A stretch of 64,000 bases of DNA from Sulfopaludibacter sp963815475 (GCA_963815475.1 CAWFHD010000003.1:4402001-4466000); one strand, 5' to 3'. Positions 24,939 through 34,470 are shown, counted from the stretch's first letter. The notes: generated by a model from the sequence alone, not told the origin. Numbers and translations are program-made.

Positions 24939-25528
24939 GGCTCTTCATCACTGCCGGGTCGATGCGTGTGCTTCGGTGGGGCCAGCGAGCGCTCTTTGCC
25001 GTTGCGGCCTCGATGCTCATGTATTGCGGGTACGTTCTGGTGGACACGTGGCACTTCCAGAGAACGGAGCGTGCTGAACTCGACACGATCCTGACTATTC
25101 CCATTTCATCCAAGATCACGTTACCGCCGGCGGGAGCCGGAGGACTAATCGGCCGCATTGACATCGCAAGTCTGGGTCTTTCGGCAATGATGGTGGAAGG
25201 GACCACCAACGCCACCCTGCGCCGTGCGGTGGGCCATGTCAGCGGCACCGCGCTACCGGGTCAGCCCGGGAACGTAGGGATCTCCGGACACCGCGACACC
25301 TTTTTCCGGCCGTTACGAAAGATCCATGCGAACGACATCATTACCCTCACCACGATGGCTGGCGAGTTCCGTTACCGCGTCACGTCAACGAAGGTAGTGA
25401 AGCCGTCCGACGTCTCCGTGCTCGACCGCGGAGTGGGTGAAGTCCTCACACTGATCACCTGCTATCCGTTTTACTTTGTGGGTCCGGCACCGGAGCGGTT
25501 TATCGTTCGTGCCGAGCGAATCGCCTGA
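24935..25528 (+). CDS. Class D-like sortase
   Basis: Transpeptidase that cleaves a sorting motif and joins the protein to an amine acceptor outside the cytoplasmic membrane. 197 residues: an N-terminal membrane anchor (ALFAVAASMLMYCGYVLV), then the sortase beta-barrel. The catalytic His119 is in GISGHRDTFFRPL, the catalytic Cys176 in LTLITCYPF and the Arg188 in PERFIVRAE, so the triad is complete. The short barrel with TLITCYPF and the FRPL loop after His resembles class D enzymes. Translationally coupled to the VWA gene (ATGA overlap). The likely client is the LPATG protein at 21468, the best motif in the window. In a cell with an outer membrane the acceptor is unknown. Confidence 0.88.
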   Translation: MRLFITAGSMRVLRWGQRALFAVAASMLMYCGYVLVDTWHFQRTERAELDTILTIPISSKITLPPAGAGGLIGRIDIASLGLSAMMVEGTTNATLRRAVGHVSGTALPGQPGNVGISGHRDTFFRPLRKIHANDIITLTTMAGEFRYRVTSTKVVKPSDVSVLDRGVGEVLTLITCYPFYFVGPAPERFIVRAERIA

Positions 25529-25857
25529 CAATCATTGCGGCGGGTCTACGCACCCATTGTATGTGGCGTATTGGCTGCAATTCGATTGTGAACCATGAAG
25601 CTTATCCTCGATACGCGCCCCGGTCGGTGGACATTTGTCGAGATCGGCAAGACGACCTTCCGAACCCGCGCTCAGATTCGCGCTACCGATTTCGTTGCGA
25701 AGTCTTGGAACAACGAAACGAGTGTGGCCGACTGCATCTCTTTTTCCCGACCACCTTACGCGGCCTTGGGGCGTGGGATTATCGCAGGGCTCGGCGACAT
25801 GTACGATCCAGCAGGTTTTCGGCAAGCGCGTGGCCACAAAGCTGCTCTAAAAGGGCC
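25529..25857. other. Intergenic stretch after the sortase, no supported gene
   Basis: About 330 bases. A plus-strand frame from 25595 (MKLILDTRPGRW...) and a minus-strand frame exist but have no ribosome site or recognisable family. It probably carries the leader of the next small exported gene. Confidence 0.4.
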
Positions 25858-26142
25858 ATGATGAAATCCCTTTTCACGACTGCCCTTATGTGTGCCGCGC
25901 TCATCGTTCCGGTGACGCTCGCGCCGGCCAGGCTCCAGGCGGCGGACCAGAAATATCATGATAAAGGCCACAACGACGACCACGAGTGGAATAGCCATGA
26001 AGACAAGGCATATCGGATGTGGGCCAAGGAGAACCACCGAAAATATGTGCCCTTCACCAAGCTCAAAGATGATGATCGGGAAAACTATTGGGGCTGGCGC
26101 CACGAGCACTCCGATGCTGTCCTGAAGATCAACATCCACTAG
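25858..26142 (+). CDS. Small exported His/Asp/Lys-rich protein (94 aa)
   Basis: ATG 25858 (a second ATG follows) begins a signal peptide (SLFTTALMCAALIVPVTLAPARLQA), then a highly charged mature part of about 66 residues (KYHDKGHNDDHEWNSHEDKA; YRMWAKENHRKY; YWGWRHEHSDAVL). The many His and Asp could bind metal, but this is inference. The same style of short exported protein recurs in Acidobacteria. Its frame is open further upstream, but the signal peptide fixes the start. No clear operon partner. Confidence 0.75.
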   Translation: MMKSLFTTALMCAALIVPVTLAPARLQAADQKYHDKGHNDDHEWNSHEDKAYRMWAKENHRKYVPFTKLKDDDRENYWGWRHEHSDAVLKINIH

Positions 26143-26883
26143 GCCAGTTGTTTGCCTGCTCCGGCGCGTTTGATGCCCTGGCGCGCCGTCTCTTCTCCTT
26201 GTCCACATTGTCTCGACTTCTTTTGTTTCCTTCTAAATGGCGCTCAAATACATAGCGTGCCGGATCAGGACCGCCCTCTATTCCTCGCAAGTCCTCGCCA
26301 TTCAGTGTCATCGGCAAGAATTGCTCGGAAAGAGAGGCAGGAATTTCCACGTGTCGCCGCTTTGCGGAAAAGCTGTGCGTTTGCTCGGGATCGCCTGAAC
26401 GCGAATCCGGTGATACCAGTATTTTTCGGCTCTGCGCAGGAATTGGATGAAGTCCAAGCAGGGCGATTTTCCCGAAACGCAGATTTCGGTACACTCAGCG
26501 GTTTGCGAGACAGCGACCTGATAAAACTGCTGGGGGCCGGGCTACCGAGTCTATCACCACGAGATCAGCGAATATCAGGAGCAGCGACTAGAGCAAGCAC
26601 GCCTGCTCGACCTCGCGCAACTCCGATCCTGATTCAGTCGATGGAGTGTAGTTGCCTCACTACCCCCACAACACGGCCGTGGGCGTGAGACGGCTAAAGT
26701 GGCAGCGCAGCCCTCGGGATTCTTAGACTTTTCGCCGGAGACCGGTGGCAGTCCTCCGCTGCGTACGTGACGACGGCGTTTGGTGAGTTCGGGACGCTGT
26801 CCAAACCGTTCAACACGGGCCGCAGCGGAAGTCTGATGGCGCAAAGGACGAACCGATCACGCGCTCGCAGGCCGAACGCGTTA
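26143..26883. other. Gene-poor 740-bp stretch
   Basis: No convincing gene. The longest frame (26152-26688, plus) has mixed, low-complexity-free but unfamiliar sequence with no ribosome site. A short plus-strand run near 26550-26630 reads YHHEISEYQEQRLEQARLL in another frame, which looks like the tail of a once-real helical protein. This may be a decayed gene. Confidence 0.35.
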
Positions 26884-27834
26884 TTACTGAATCGGAATCG
26901 TCGAATTCGGCGTGCCCGTTCCGGAGTTAGCGTTGTGCCCGAAGGAAACAATGGAGCCGTTCGACGCGGTCACCATGCCATTCGGGAAGTTGCTCATGAT
27001 GACAACACCGTAGAGACGAACGATCGCGGCAGCGACGCCACCGCCGGCTTGGATGCCCGTCCCAGCCGGATTCGTCGAAACCGAATTGTTCGTAGCGGTT
27101 GAATTGGAGACGTTCATGACGACGTCTCCGGCGTTCGCGAGCGCGATAAAACCCGCAGTTCCGTTGCCCGACGAGTCGCTGCCGTTCACCGAGAAGCGGC
27201 TGTAGTCTCCCGCAAAGATGCCATAGCCGCTGTTATTGTTGAAGCGCGAGTTGACGATGGATACCAGCACCCTTTGGGTGACGCTGGAGCGGATGCCGCT
27301 ATCCCCGTTGTCGTTGCTGGTCGTGTTGATGACCGAAACGGTGGGCGGGTTGCCTGAGAGGTTGTTAGGCGAGATATCAATGCCGCGTTGCGTGAAGCCG
27401 TTAATGTTGCAGTTCTCGATGCGAAGCGACTTGCCGGAAATAAACCTGATGCCGTTGAGGCCGCCCAGTCCCGTGCCGCTAACTCCGTTGATCGAGAGAT
27501 TCCGGATGACCACATTGTCGGCGGCACCGGCGCTGACGACAATGCCATTAGTCCCCGAAACCAATACCGAGGCCACCTGGCCGGCACCGCCGTCGAGAAT
27601 AATGGACTTGGTGATGGTGACACCGCCGAAGCCTCCCGGATCAAGCGCGTCGATCTCGCCTCCCGCCGAGGTCTTAGAGATCGCGCCAGCGAACGTCTTG
27701 CAGGGCGCGGTCCGGCTGCACGGATTGGCGTCGTCGCCTACTCCAGAAACCCACGTTCTCGACGCCTGGGCGTTCAATAGAGCGGCCCCAAACAAGAGGG
27801 GGGTCATCAGTCTCGTAAAAGTTGTTCTATGCAC
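26884..27834 (-). CDS. Secreted right-handed beta-helix (pectate-lyase-like) protein
   Basis: A 316-residue protein with a signal peptide (FTRLMTPLLFGAALLNAQA). After a Cys-containing opening (GVGDDANPCSRTAPCKTFAGAI) come rungs of a parallel beta helix with repeated V-I-N and N-N motifs (NVVIRNLSINGVSG; LRIENCNINGFTQRGIDI; VLVSIVNSRFNNNSGYGIFAG; DVVMNVSNSTATNNS). These folds carry polysaccharide lyase, hydrolase or adhesion functions; no catalytic residues are identifiable, so binding or structural work outside the cell is as likely. It stands alone, separate from neighbours, at the edge of the polysaccharide region. The C-terminus (NSTIPIQ) has no sorting signal. Confidence 0.82.
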   Translation of the reverse strand: MHRTTFTRLMTPLLFGAALLNAQASRTWVSGVGDDANPCSRTAPCKTFAGAISKTSAGGEIDALDPGGFGGVTITKSIILDGGAGQVASVLVSGTNGIVVSAGAADNVVIRNLSINGVSGTGLGGLNGIRFISGKSLRIENCNINGFTQRGIDISPNNLSGNPPTVSVINTTSNDNGDSGIRSSVTQRVLVSIVNSRFNNNSGYGIFAGDYSRFSVNGSDSSGNGTAGFIALANAGDVVMNVSNSTATNNSVSTNPAGTGIQAGGGVAAAIVRLYGVVIMSNFPNGMVTASNGSIVSFGHNANSGTGTPNSTIPIQ

Positions 27835-27968
27835 GTTTATGCACTTCCTTTGATGGATTTGTCTGGTGACCGGACTTGAGCCAGTGCCAGCGACAGAATA
27901 CGCGGTAGTATGGCAGAAATGCTTCTGGTGAGAAACTCACTCCAGTTAAGCTTGAAAGTTAACCAAAG

Positions 27969-30281
27969 TTATTCTGAGGCACGTCGGATGCGCAGCCACA
28001 ATTGGTTATCGCAGTCGATCCCGGCGATTTGCTCGCAATTCAGGCCGCGATTGCAACACTGCTCGACGATCCAGGATAGAGCGTGCCGGACGACTCCCGG
28101 CGTATCGGACTCATGGCTTGTGCCAACCCATTGCGACCCCTGGTAGTCGTCGTCCGGCGACTGAGTTGGCAGATAGGAGGCAAGGAAGATGGAGTGCGGC
28201 CCGGAGTCGCGGAGAAAGGAGTCCAGCGTGGCTTCGATCTGAGGTTTGCTGGCGTGAGTCCAAATGGACCTCGCCAGAAAAAAGTCGAATTTTGTGGCAA
28301 ATACCGATGAATTGAAGACCGGGTTGTAGTCGAAGTGCGGTTGCTTGATCTGGAGTTCTGCGGGCGTGAACAGATACTGCAGACCGCAGTCGACGCGCGG
28401 GCGGGCCGGTTCGATGCCGTAATAGCCGCCCGAATCCAAAAAGCGGACGAGCCAACACGCGATCCGGAGGCAGCCGCAACCAAATTCCAGAACCTTCGAC
28501 TGAGGGCAAAGGCCCTCGGCTAGGAGAGCGATCAGTTGTTCGCGGCCGGCCTGAGCGAAGGTGCCGCGAGGCACGCCCAGAAAGCCGTGCGCGGAGATCA
28601 TTCTGTCCGCGAGACGCTGCAGGTTGGAAAAGGCGGGACTGGAGCCTTCCTGCTCCAGGAGACCGGCCGGCTCTGAAACGGGTGCTTCCACCGGTCTGTC
28701 TACCGGCGATGGGAGTTGGACTGGACCCGTTGTCCGGCTTCGTTCCGCGACCAAACGGATCACAGTACCAAAGAGCAGCCCGACCGGCTGGCTTTGCAGT
28801 AGTCTCTGCGACCAGCGCCATGTCGCGGAGGCCCGCACAGCCCGTAACTCCTGCGCTAGAACGGTGGCTTCGGCATCGCGTTGGCCCAACAAGTTGCGGA
28901 CGTGCGCTGTTTGGTCTGCTTCGGCGCGGAGCAAGCGCTTGTTCTGCAGGATGGTGTTTTCGGCAGCCAAGCAACGGTCGGTCCAACGTTGACGATCTTC
29001 TACCGCGGACTGCTGTTCGCGTAATTGTTCGTCGCGTTGGGCGAGGCCCTGCTCGGCAACGTTACATCGGCTCGCCCAGTAGTCTCGTTCTGAGATCGCC
29101 TGGATGGAGCTCTTATAGGTGCTTTCGGCGGCCAGGCAACGGTCGATCCATTGTTGACGATCTTCTACCGCAGACTGCTGTGTGCGTAATTGTTCGTCGC
29201 GTTGAGCGAGGTCCTGCTCGGCGGCGTTACACCGGCTCGCCCAGTAGTCTCGTTCTGACATCGCCTGGGAGAAGCTCTTGTACTTACTGGCCCAGCGTTC
29301 CAGGTACTCCACGCAAGGGGTGCCGGATTGGGCTCGATCCGCGGAACGGGCCGACAGGTCGGTGGCCAGAACCCTTTGGTAGATATCGACGATATGATCC
29401 GCCGCTGATTGCAATTCGCAGGTGGTGCGAACGAGGTGCGAAACCTTGGACGCGTCTTCGCAGTTGTACTTCTGCAATTCCGCCGCCAGTAGATCGGCGT
29501 CGAGCGGCATGGCGAGCGTGCGGATGCCGAAATTCCACAGACGGAGCGAGCCAAAATTCTCCGTAGTTACCATGGGCCCCAGCTTGTCGGGGCCGCAGAG
29601 GACCACAGACGCACCCACAGCCATCGCCTCGATCGCGGAACGCGCCTTGGCAAAAACGATGTCGTAGGCTGCGAGGAGGGGGCCCGGGTGATCGCTAGGG
29701 TTCCCGTTATTGAGCCCGCGTACGTCCAGTTCGATGCCGCAACGCGCGCAAGCCTTCGTCACTGCCGTCAGACAGTGATTGGTAAAGTAGTTGCTGAACA
29801 CCAATGCCCGTTTCGGCGTTGCGGGAAGAGGCGGCCGCTGCGGGAACAACCGCTCGTCAAAGAAATTGAGGACGACTTCGACTCTATTCGGAGAAACACC
29901 ACCTTCAACGATCAGTCTCTCGCGGCACAGGTGATCCACTGCGACATAACGGACGATGTTGGGGTGCTTGAGAGTCGCCTCTTCCCAGGGAAGCCAGCCG
30001 TGACAATAGTAGACGGCGGGAGTATCGGGAAATCGCAGCAGCGCCGTGAAGGTCTCATAGTGGTGCTGGCCGTGAATGATGTCGGGTGGCTCGGCAAGAT
30101 CGTTTAAGCGATCAATGACAGGCACGGTTGCCGCGCGCAACTCCTCAGCAACGGCGCCTAACTGCGTGCTATAGGCTACCGGCCGATGGCCGCGGCGCAT
30201 CAGTTCGATTGCGATATCGCGAACGTAGAGTTCACTCCCCGCCCGGTGGCAGAGGGTGTTGTTGGTGAGCAGGATTCTCAT
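27969..30281 (-). CDS. GT4-like glycosyltransferase / coiled coil / methyltransferase fusion
   Basis: A 770-residue three-part protein. Residues 1-310 read as a GT-B glycosyltransferase (MRILLTNNTLCHRAGSELYV; PDIIHGQHHYETFTALL; VEVVLNFFDERLFP; FAKARSAIEAMAVGASVVLCG). About 320-505 is coiled coil containing a duplicated 55-residue unit (SERDYWASRCN...LAQRDEQLR...VEDRQ-W-DRCLAAE twice), followed by a tryptophan motif (ASATWRWSQRLL). About 570-770 is a class I SAM methyltransferase (KVLEFGCGCLRIACWLV, GYYGIEP, then FFLARSIWTHAS). It may extend and cap or modify a glycan in one polypeptide; the coil could set spacing. The start overlaps the stop of the LpxD-like gene by four bases (ATGA), so the pair is coupled. 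Substrates unknown. Confidence 0.82.
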   Translation of the reverse strand: MRILLTNNTLCHRAGSELYVRDIAIELMRRGHRPVAYSTQLGAVAEELRAATVPVIDRLNDLAEPPDIIHGQHHYETFTALLRFPDTPAVYYCHGWLPWEEATLKHPNIVRYVAVDHLCRERLIVEGGVSPNRVEVVLNFFDERLFPQRPPLPATPKRALVFSNYFTNHCLTAVTKACARCGIELDVRGLNNGNPSDHPGPLLAAYDIVFAKARSAIEAMAVGASVVLCGPDKLGPMVTTENFGSLRLWNFGIRTLAMPLDADLLAAELQKYNCEDASKVSHLVRTTCELQSAADHIVDIYQRVLATDLSARSADRAQSGTPCVEYLERWASKYKSFSQAMSERDYWASRCNAAEQDLAQRDEQLRTQQSAVEDRQQWIDRCLAAESTYKSSIQAISERDYWASRCNVAEQGLAQRDEQLREQQSAVEDRQRWTDRCLAAENTILQNKRLLRAEADQTAHVRNLLGQRDAEATVLAQELRAVRASATWRWSQRLLQSQPVGLLFGTVIRLVAERSRTTGPVQLPSPVDRPVEAPVSEPAGLLEQEGSSPAFSNLQRLADRMISAHGFLGVPRGTFAQAGREQLIALLAEGLCPQSKVLEFGCGCLRIACWLVRFLDSGGYYGIEPARPRVDCGLQYLFTPAELQIKQPHFDYNPVFNSSVFATKFDFFLARSIWTHASKPQIEATLDSFLRDSGPHSIFLASYLPTQSPDDDYQGSQWVGTSHESDTPGVVRHALSWIVEQCCNRGLNCEQIAGIDCDNQLWLRIRRASE
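28960..29280 (-). repeat. Tandem 165-bp coding repeat (coiled-coil unit)
   Basis: Two copies offset by exactly 165 bases (for example GACGATCTTCTACCGC at 28991 and 29156, plus strand) encode the 55-residue coiled-coil unit of the fusion protein. High identity at the DNA level implies a recent in-frame duplication. Confidence 0.85.
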
Positions 30282-31174
30282 CCGATGGCCGGATCCAGCG
30301 TTGCCAGCATTCTCAACAACCTCCGGTGGGGCACAGCGAAGTTGCCACTGACACGCGCGCCCGCGGCGAGGTTGCGGATCACGACAGCTCCGAGACTGAC
30401 GAAGGCCTTTTCACCGATGCGGAGATTCTGAGACACGATGGCGCCCGGCCCGATCCAGGACTCGGCGCCAACAGAAACGTTGCCGTTAATCACCGAACCA
30501 TGGCCGACGAAAACACGCCGTCCCAACTGTACGCCGTGCGAAACAAAAGCGTTCGACCCGACGCGCGCCTCCTGGGAGATCAACGTATTCTGGCGGAACA
30601 GGCCGGTAGCAATAACTGCTCCAGGTAGTATGTGTGCCCGGCTCTCCAGTAGAAGTCCTCCGGCGTGATTCATTTCGATCATCGGCTCGGTGGAACGTAC
30701 CGTTTGGAAACCGACCCCGCCGAGAACGGCTCCCGCGCCGACCACCACATCTTCGCCAATCACGCAGCGTTCTAGAACTGTGGCGTTCGGGGCGATTTGA
30801 GATGCCGCACCAATCCGGACATTGCGTTCGGCAATCCAGGCAGTGGGATGCACCTTGGCCGAAGGATCGACGACCGTCGGAAAGTCGTCCCAATAGAAGC
30901 CGCGAAGCGCTAGTTCATTGTGAAGCTTCGCGAAGACAGTCCGTGGTTGGTCACAGGTCGCAACGGCCACGCCGCGCGGAATAGCGTCTCCAAGTTCGCC
31001 GGTTGTCAAAACAGCGCTCACCGAACGATTTCGTTGAAGGGCCCGCACGAAAGCGCGGTTTTCCAAAAATACAAGCTGTTGCGGGTGAGCATCGCAAATG
31101 AACCCGAGCGTTTGAAAGTCTCCGTCGCGCCGGACGACTATGCCGGCGACATTTTCAATTTCGCTTAAACGCAT
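30278..31174 (-). CDS. LpxD-like hexapeptide acyltransferase
   Basis: A 298-residue left-handed beta-helix acyl/acetyltransferase. The N-terminal domain (about 1-100; FICDAHPQQLVFLENRAFVRAL) resembles the uridine-binding domain of LpxD. From about 105 onward isoleucine-patch hexapeptide rungs run (AKVHPTAWIAERNVRIGAA; VIGEDVVVGAGAVLGGVGF; RVGSNAFVSHGVQLGRRVFVGHGSVING, with the His of the SHGVQ-type catalytic region). LpxD proper adds a hydroxyacyl chain to UDP-acylglucosamine in lipid A synthesis. Here the glycosyltransferase setting and shorter length suggest acylation of a surface-glycan sugar instead (inference). Coupled to the downstream glycosyltransferase fusion by a four-base overlap. 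Confidence 0.8.
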   Translation of the reverse strand: MRLSEIENVAGIVVRRDGDFQTLGFICDAHPQQLVFLENRAFVRALQRNRSVSAVLTTGELGDAIPRGVAVATCDQPRTVFAKLHNELALRGFYWDDFPTVVDPSAKVHPTAWIAERNVRIGAASQIAPNATVLERCVIGEDVVVGAGAVLGGVGFQTVRSTEPMIEMNHAGGLLLESRAHILPGAVIATGLFRQNTLISQEARVGSNAFVSHGVQLGRRVFVGHGSVINGNVSVGAESWIGPGAIVSQNLRIGEKAFVSLGAVVIRNLAAGARVSGNFAVPHRRLLRMLATLDPAIG

Positions 31175-31372
31175 CCAAACAATGCCTCTCTGAACGATCG
31201 CTTCTCGACGCGCCGACGGGACTAGACGCGGTCCGGAAGCGGCTCAGGCCGGTGTTGACGCTGCTCTTGAAAACTGTTTCCTCTAACGAGCAATGATAAC
31301 AGATGAGCAACAAAGAAGACCGGCAAGCCTTGCTATACTTGCCCTGAGATTGAGGATGATCGAGGCCTTATT

Positions 31373-32923
31373 TTGATCGACGACACAACGATCCGAAACC
31401 TCTTCGAGGTTGGTGAAGCCGGCCGGATCGCTATTGCCGACCAGGGCGGAGCGGGTGTTACCTATCAAGAACTGCGGTACCTGATTCAGCGGACCCATCG
31501 CTTTCTGTCCGATTGGGGAATTCGGAAAGGGGACATAGTGGCCGTTGCGCTCAAGAACGATCCTCAGGCCGCAATCCTGTTCCTCGCCCTCGTGTCCTAC
31601 TGCCGGGTGGCGCCGCTGAATCCGGCCTATCGGGCCGGCGAAATCGAGTTTGCTTTGCAGGATATGAGCGTTCGCCTGCTGATAACCCGAGGGGATCTTC
31701 CCGAAGCTGCCGCGGCAGCGGCACGATGCGGTGTGGACCTGATGCGAATTCGTTCTGCCGTTCCGCCTGTATACGATCTGGTGGTGGAGTCTGCGCAGCG
31801 TGTGGGGACATCACGCGTAAGCGTCGAGCTTCCGGGGTCGGACGACGTCGCTTTGGTGCTCCATACGTCGGGAACGACGGCGCGGCCCAAGCAGGTCGCG
31901 TTGACTCATCGAAATTTGTGCCTGTCCACTCGGGGTGTCTTGGACGTCCTACATCTGGGACGCGAGGACCGGTGCCTGCTGGTAATGCCGCTCTTTCATG
32001 TTCATGGCCTGGTTGCGGGTTTGCTCGCCACGATCGGAGCGGGTGCAACCGTGTGTTGTCCCCCCGGATTTCAGGCGACCGGTTTCTTTTCGTGGCTCGC
32101 CTCCTCGCAGGCAACGTGGTACACCGCTGTACCGGCCATGCACCAGGCAATCCTAGCGCGAGCGCAGCGAAACAGAGACGTCTTGGCCCGGCACCGACTG
32201 CGGTTCATCCGCTCAGCCTCCTCCATGCTGTATCCGCAGGTGCTCGAAGAACTCGAAGCGACCTTCGGTGTCCCCGTTCTGAACGCCTACGGCATGACCG
32301 AGGCGGCGCATCAGATTGCCAGCACGCGCCTTCCCGCTGGAGGTTCGGAAGGGCGGGCGTCCCGCACCAGCGTGGGATACTCCAGCGGATCCACGGTAGC
32401 GGTTTTAAATTCCAGGAACGAGATGGCTGAATGCGGTGAACGAGGCGAGGTCGTGCTATGTGGAGAACAGGTTATTGATGAATATCTTAGTCCCGCAAGA
32501 GCCAATGACACGGCCTTCTGGAATGGCTGGTTCCGAACCGGCGATGAAGGATTTCTGGATGCGGATGGTGCATTGACACTAACTGGCCGTCTGAAGGAGA
32601 TCATCAACTGCGGTGGGGAGAAGATCTCACCGCTGGAGGTAGAGGAGGCGCTGCTGCTCGAATCCGGGGTGTCTCAGGCAGTGGTTTTCGCTGTGCCTCA
32701 TCCGATGTTGGGCGAGGAAGTGGGCGCGGCCGTCGTATTGAAGGAAGATGCGGAGACGGTTGGGGAGCGCGCGCTGCTCGACGCGGTTGCGAAGCGGCTG
32801 GCGCGGCACAAGGTGCCGCGTTCGATCCGCTTTGTCCAGGACATCCCTAAGGGCGCGACTGGCAAAATCCAGAGAATCGGCATGGCGGAGCGCTTGAGCG
32901 CGCTAGCCGTCGGCGAGGTCTGA
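31373..32923 (+). CDS. AMP-forming acyl-CoA synthetase/ligase
   Basis: Adenylate-forming enzyme, 516 residues. P-loop LVLHTSGTTARPKQVAL at about residue 163, the LFHVHGLVAGL motif, NAYGMTEAAHQI at about 305, the FRTGDEGFLDADG hinge motif at about 386-398, and a C-terminal GKIQR lysine motif. It activates a carboxylic acid with ATP and normally transfers it to CoA. TTG 31373 is the only start that gives the family N-terminus (MIDDTTIRNLFEV). It is divergent from the LpxD-like gene with 200 bases between. It may supply acyl groups for glycan acylation, or belong to unrelated fatty-acid metabolism; substrate specificity is not readable. Confidence 0.88.
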   Translation: MIDDTTIRNLFEVGEAGRIAIADQGGAGVTYQELRYLIQRTHRFLSDWGIRKGDIVAVALKNDPQAAILFLALVSYCRVAPLNPAYRAGEIEFALQDMSVRLLITRGDLPEAAAAAARCGVDLMRIRSAVPPVYDLVVESAQRVGTSRVSVELPGSDDVALVLHTSGTTARPKQVALTHRNLCLSTRGVLDVLHLGREDRCLLVMPLFHVHGLVAGLLATIGAGATVCCPPGFQATGFFSWLASSQATWYTAVPAMHQAILARAQRNRDVLARHRLRFIRSASSMLYPQVLEELEATFGVPVLNAYGMTEAAHQIASTRLPAGGSEGRASRTSVGYSSGSTVAVLNSRNEMAECGERGEVVLCGEQVIDEYLSPARANDTAFWNGWFRTGDEGFLDADGALTLTGRLKEIINCGGEKISPLEVEEALLLESGVSQAVVFAVPHPMLGEEVGAAVVLKEDAETVGERALLDAVAKRLARHKVPRSIRFVQDIPKGATGKIQRIGMAERLSALAVGEV

Positions 32924-33199
32924 ACACTTGTCTGCCATGATCCCGACGTGATCGCCCTCAGTGAGTTCCCCACCACGCCCGGGGCGGGCCCCGGATTGCT
33001 TGATGCCGATATTCGCACTCAGAAAGGTAAGCCAGACTTTCCGATCACTCCATCTTAATCTTGGAAGTGGCTGAACCGAGTGGGCTCTCTCTCCGAAGGG
33101 CGCGTGTTGGGCCAAAAACGAGCAAATCGGTGTGCTGGCGGCAAGCCGTTACTCGTGCAATGTGGAGCCCCGGGTGTAAGATCGGTCAGGAGGGCGCAG

Positions 33200-34086
33200 A
33201 TGATCCTGGTTGTCGGCGGTACCGGACTGGTTGGAGGTGAGGTCTGCCAAAAACTGGTGAGGCGAGGCGAAGCTGTGAGAGCTCTCATTCGCGCGACGAG
33301 TTCCCCGGAGAAGGTCGAGGCTCTGCGGTCATCCGGCGTCGAATTGTGTTTTGGCGACTTGAAAGACCCTCAATCGATTATTGCTGCTTGCCGCGGTGTG
33401 AACGCGGTCGTCTCGACTGCTTCTTCGACCCTGACCAGGCAGCCCGGAGATTCTATTCAATCTGTTGACGCAGTGGGACAATTAGGCCTTGTGAATGCAG
33501 CGAAAGACGCCAACGTTGAGCGGTTTGTCTTCGTTTCGTTCCGCAGGACGCCCGGTATATCATTCCCTCTCGGCGATGCGAAGGCCCAGGTCGAGAATGC
33601 CGTTTCCAGTTTGAACTTTACCATCATTCAGGCGAGTTGGTTCATGGAACTTTGGCTGAGCCCGGCCCTGGGATGGATTACGTCAACACGGCAGCGCGCA
33701 TCTACGGCCCAGGAACAAGCCAGATCAGTTGGGTTTCTTTTCGCGACGTCGCCGAGATCTGCGCAGTTGCTCTCCGCCATCCAGCGGCCAGCCGGAGGCG
33801 GATTGAGTTTGGCGGACCGGAAGCGCTCAGTCCCCTTGAAGTTGTGGCACGATTCGAGAAAATCGGCGGCAGGCCGTTTCACCTGGAACATGTCTCTGAA
33901 GAGGCGCTAGTCTCGCAGTTTGAAGGAGCCATGGATCCGCTGCAGAAGAGCTTTGCGGCGTTAATGCTAGGGTACCTTCACGGCGACGCGATGCACATGG
34001 CAACGATAGTCGACACGTTCGGGATCAAACTCACCAACGTCAATCAGTATGCGCGCAGTGTGTTGGGGCAAGCAGCGCCTGCGTAG
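33200..34086 (+). pseudogene. NmrA/SDR-type NAD(P)-binding protein, one frameshift
   Basis: Atypical short-chain dehydrogenase/NmrA-like protein. MILVVGGTGLVGGEVCQKLV is the GxxGxxG nucleotide-binding motif at the N-terminus; then VELCFGDLKDPQSI, NAAKDANVERFVFVSF and SWFMELWLSPALG. The frame shifts near 33675 and the rest continues from another frame (DYVNTAARIYGPGTSQISWV; FRDVAEICAVALRHP; RIEFGGPEALSPLEVVARFE). About 295 residues in total, the normal size for this group. A single base is missing at the break, so either a sequencing indel or early decay. It lies alone 276 bases after the acyl-CoA ligase. Function not assignable beyond NAD(P)-binding. Confidence 0.75.
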
Positions 34087-34440
34087 ATCTCTGCAGGACA
34101 TCGTGAAGTGTGATTAGCCGGCACGAGCGACGTCCCGCCTGGCCCCCCATCCGAACCACATCGGTCTTCCTTACGGGCACCGCTTGCCACCGTTGGCCTA
34201 GGTTGAGAAGCATCAGTAACGAATTGCTTCAACTGTTGAAAGATGGTACATTTGCGCCTCTATGCGGTTGGTTTTCAGGCTGCCGTTACAACTTTATGCA
34301 CATCATGACTCATGATCCCGCTTAGACGAATGTTCTCGTCCGTTAGCCTGGACTGTCTTGTCAAACGCGCCCGCCGCGAGTTGCCAGTTCTTGCTACATC
34401 AATCACGTACAATTGCCGTAGTTCGGCACTGCATATATCA
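34087..34440. other. Intergenic stretch before the large secreted protein
   Basis: About 350 bases without a gene, separating the frameshifted NmrA-like gene from the promoter of the large propeller protein. Nothing recognised. Confidence 0.5.
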
Positions 34441-34470
34441 TTGTTTTATCAGCCTCAGTTGGGTTATACT
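34441..34470 (+). promoter_or_regulatory. Possible sigma-70-type promoter for the secreted propeller protein
   Basis: TTGTTT at 34441-34446 and TATACT at 34465-34470 are 18 bases apart, 50 bases before the ATG at 34521. The -10 match is good, the -35 moderate. Confidence 0.45.

Noticed and set aside
28111..28986. Minus-strand frame of 291 codons inside the GT/methyltransferase fusion
   Set aside because: Arg/Pro/Ser-rich alternate frame of a well-supported protein.
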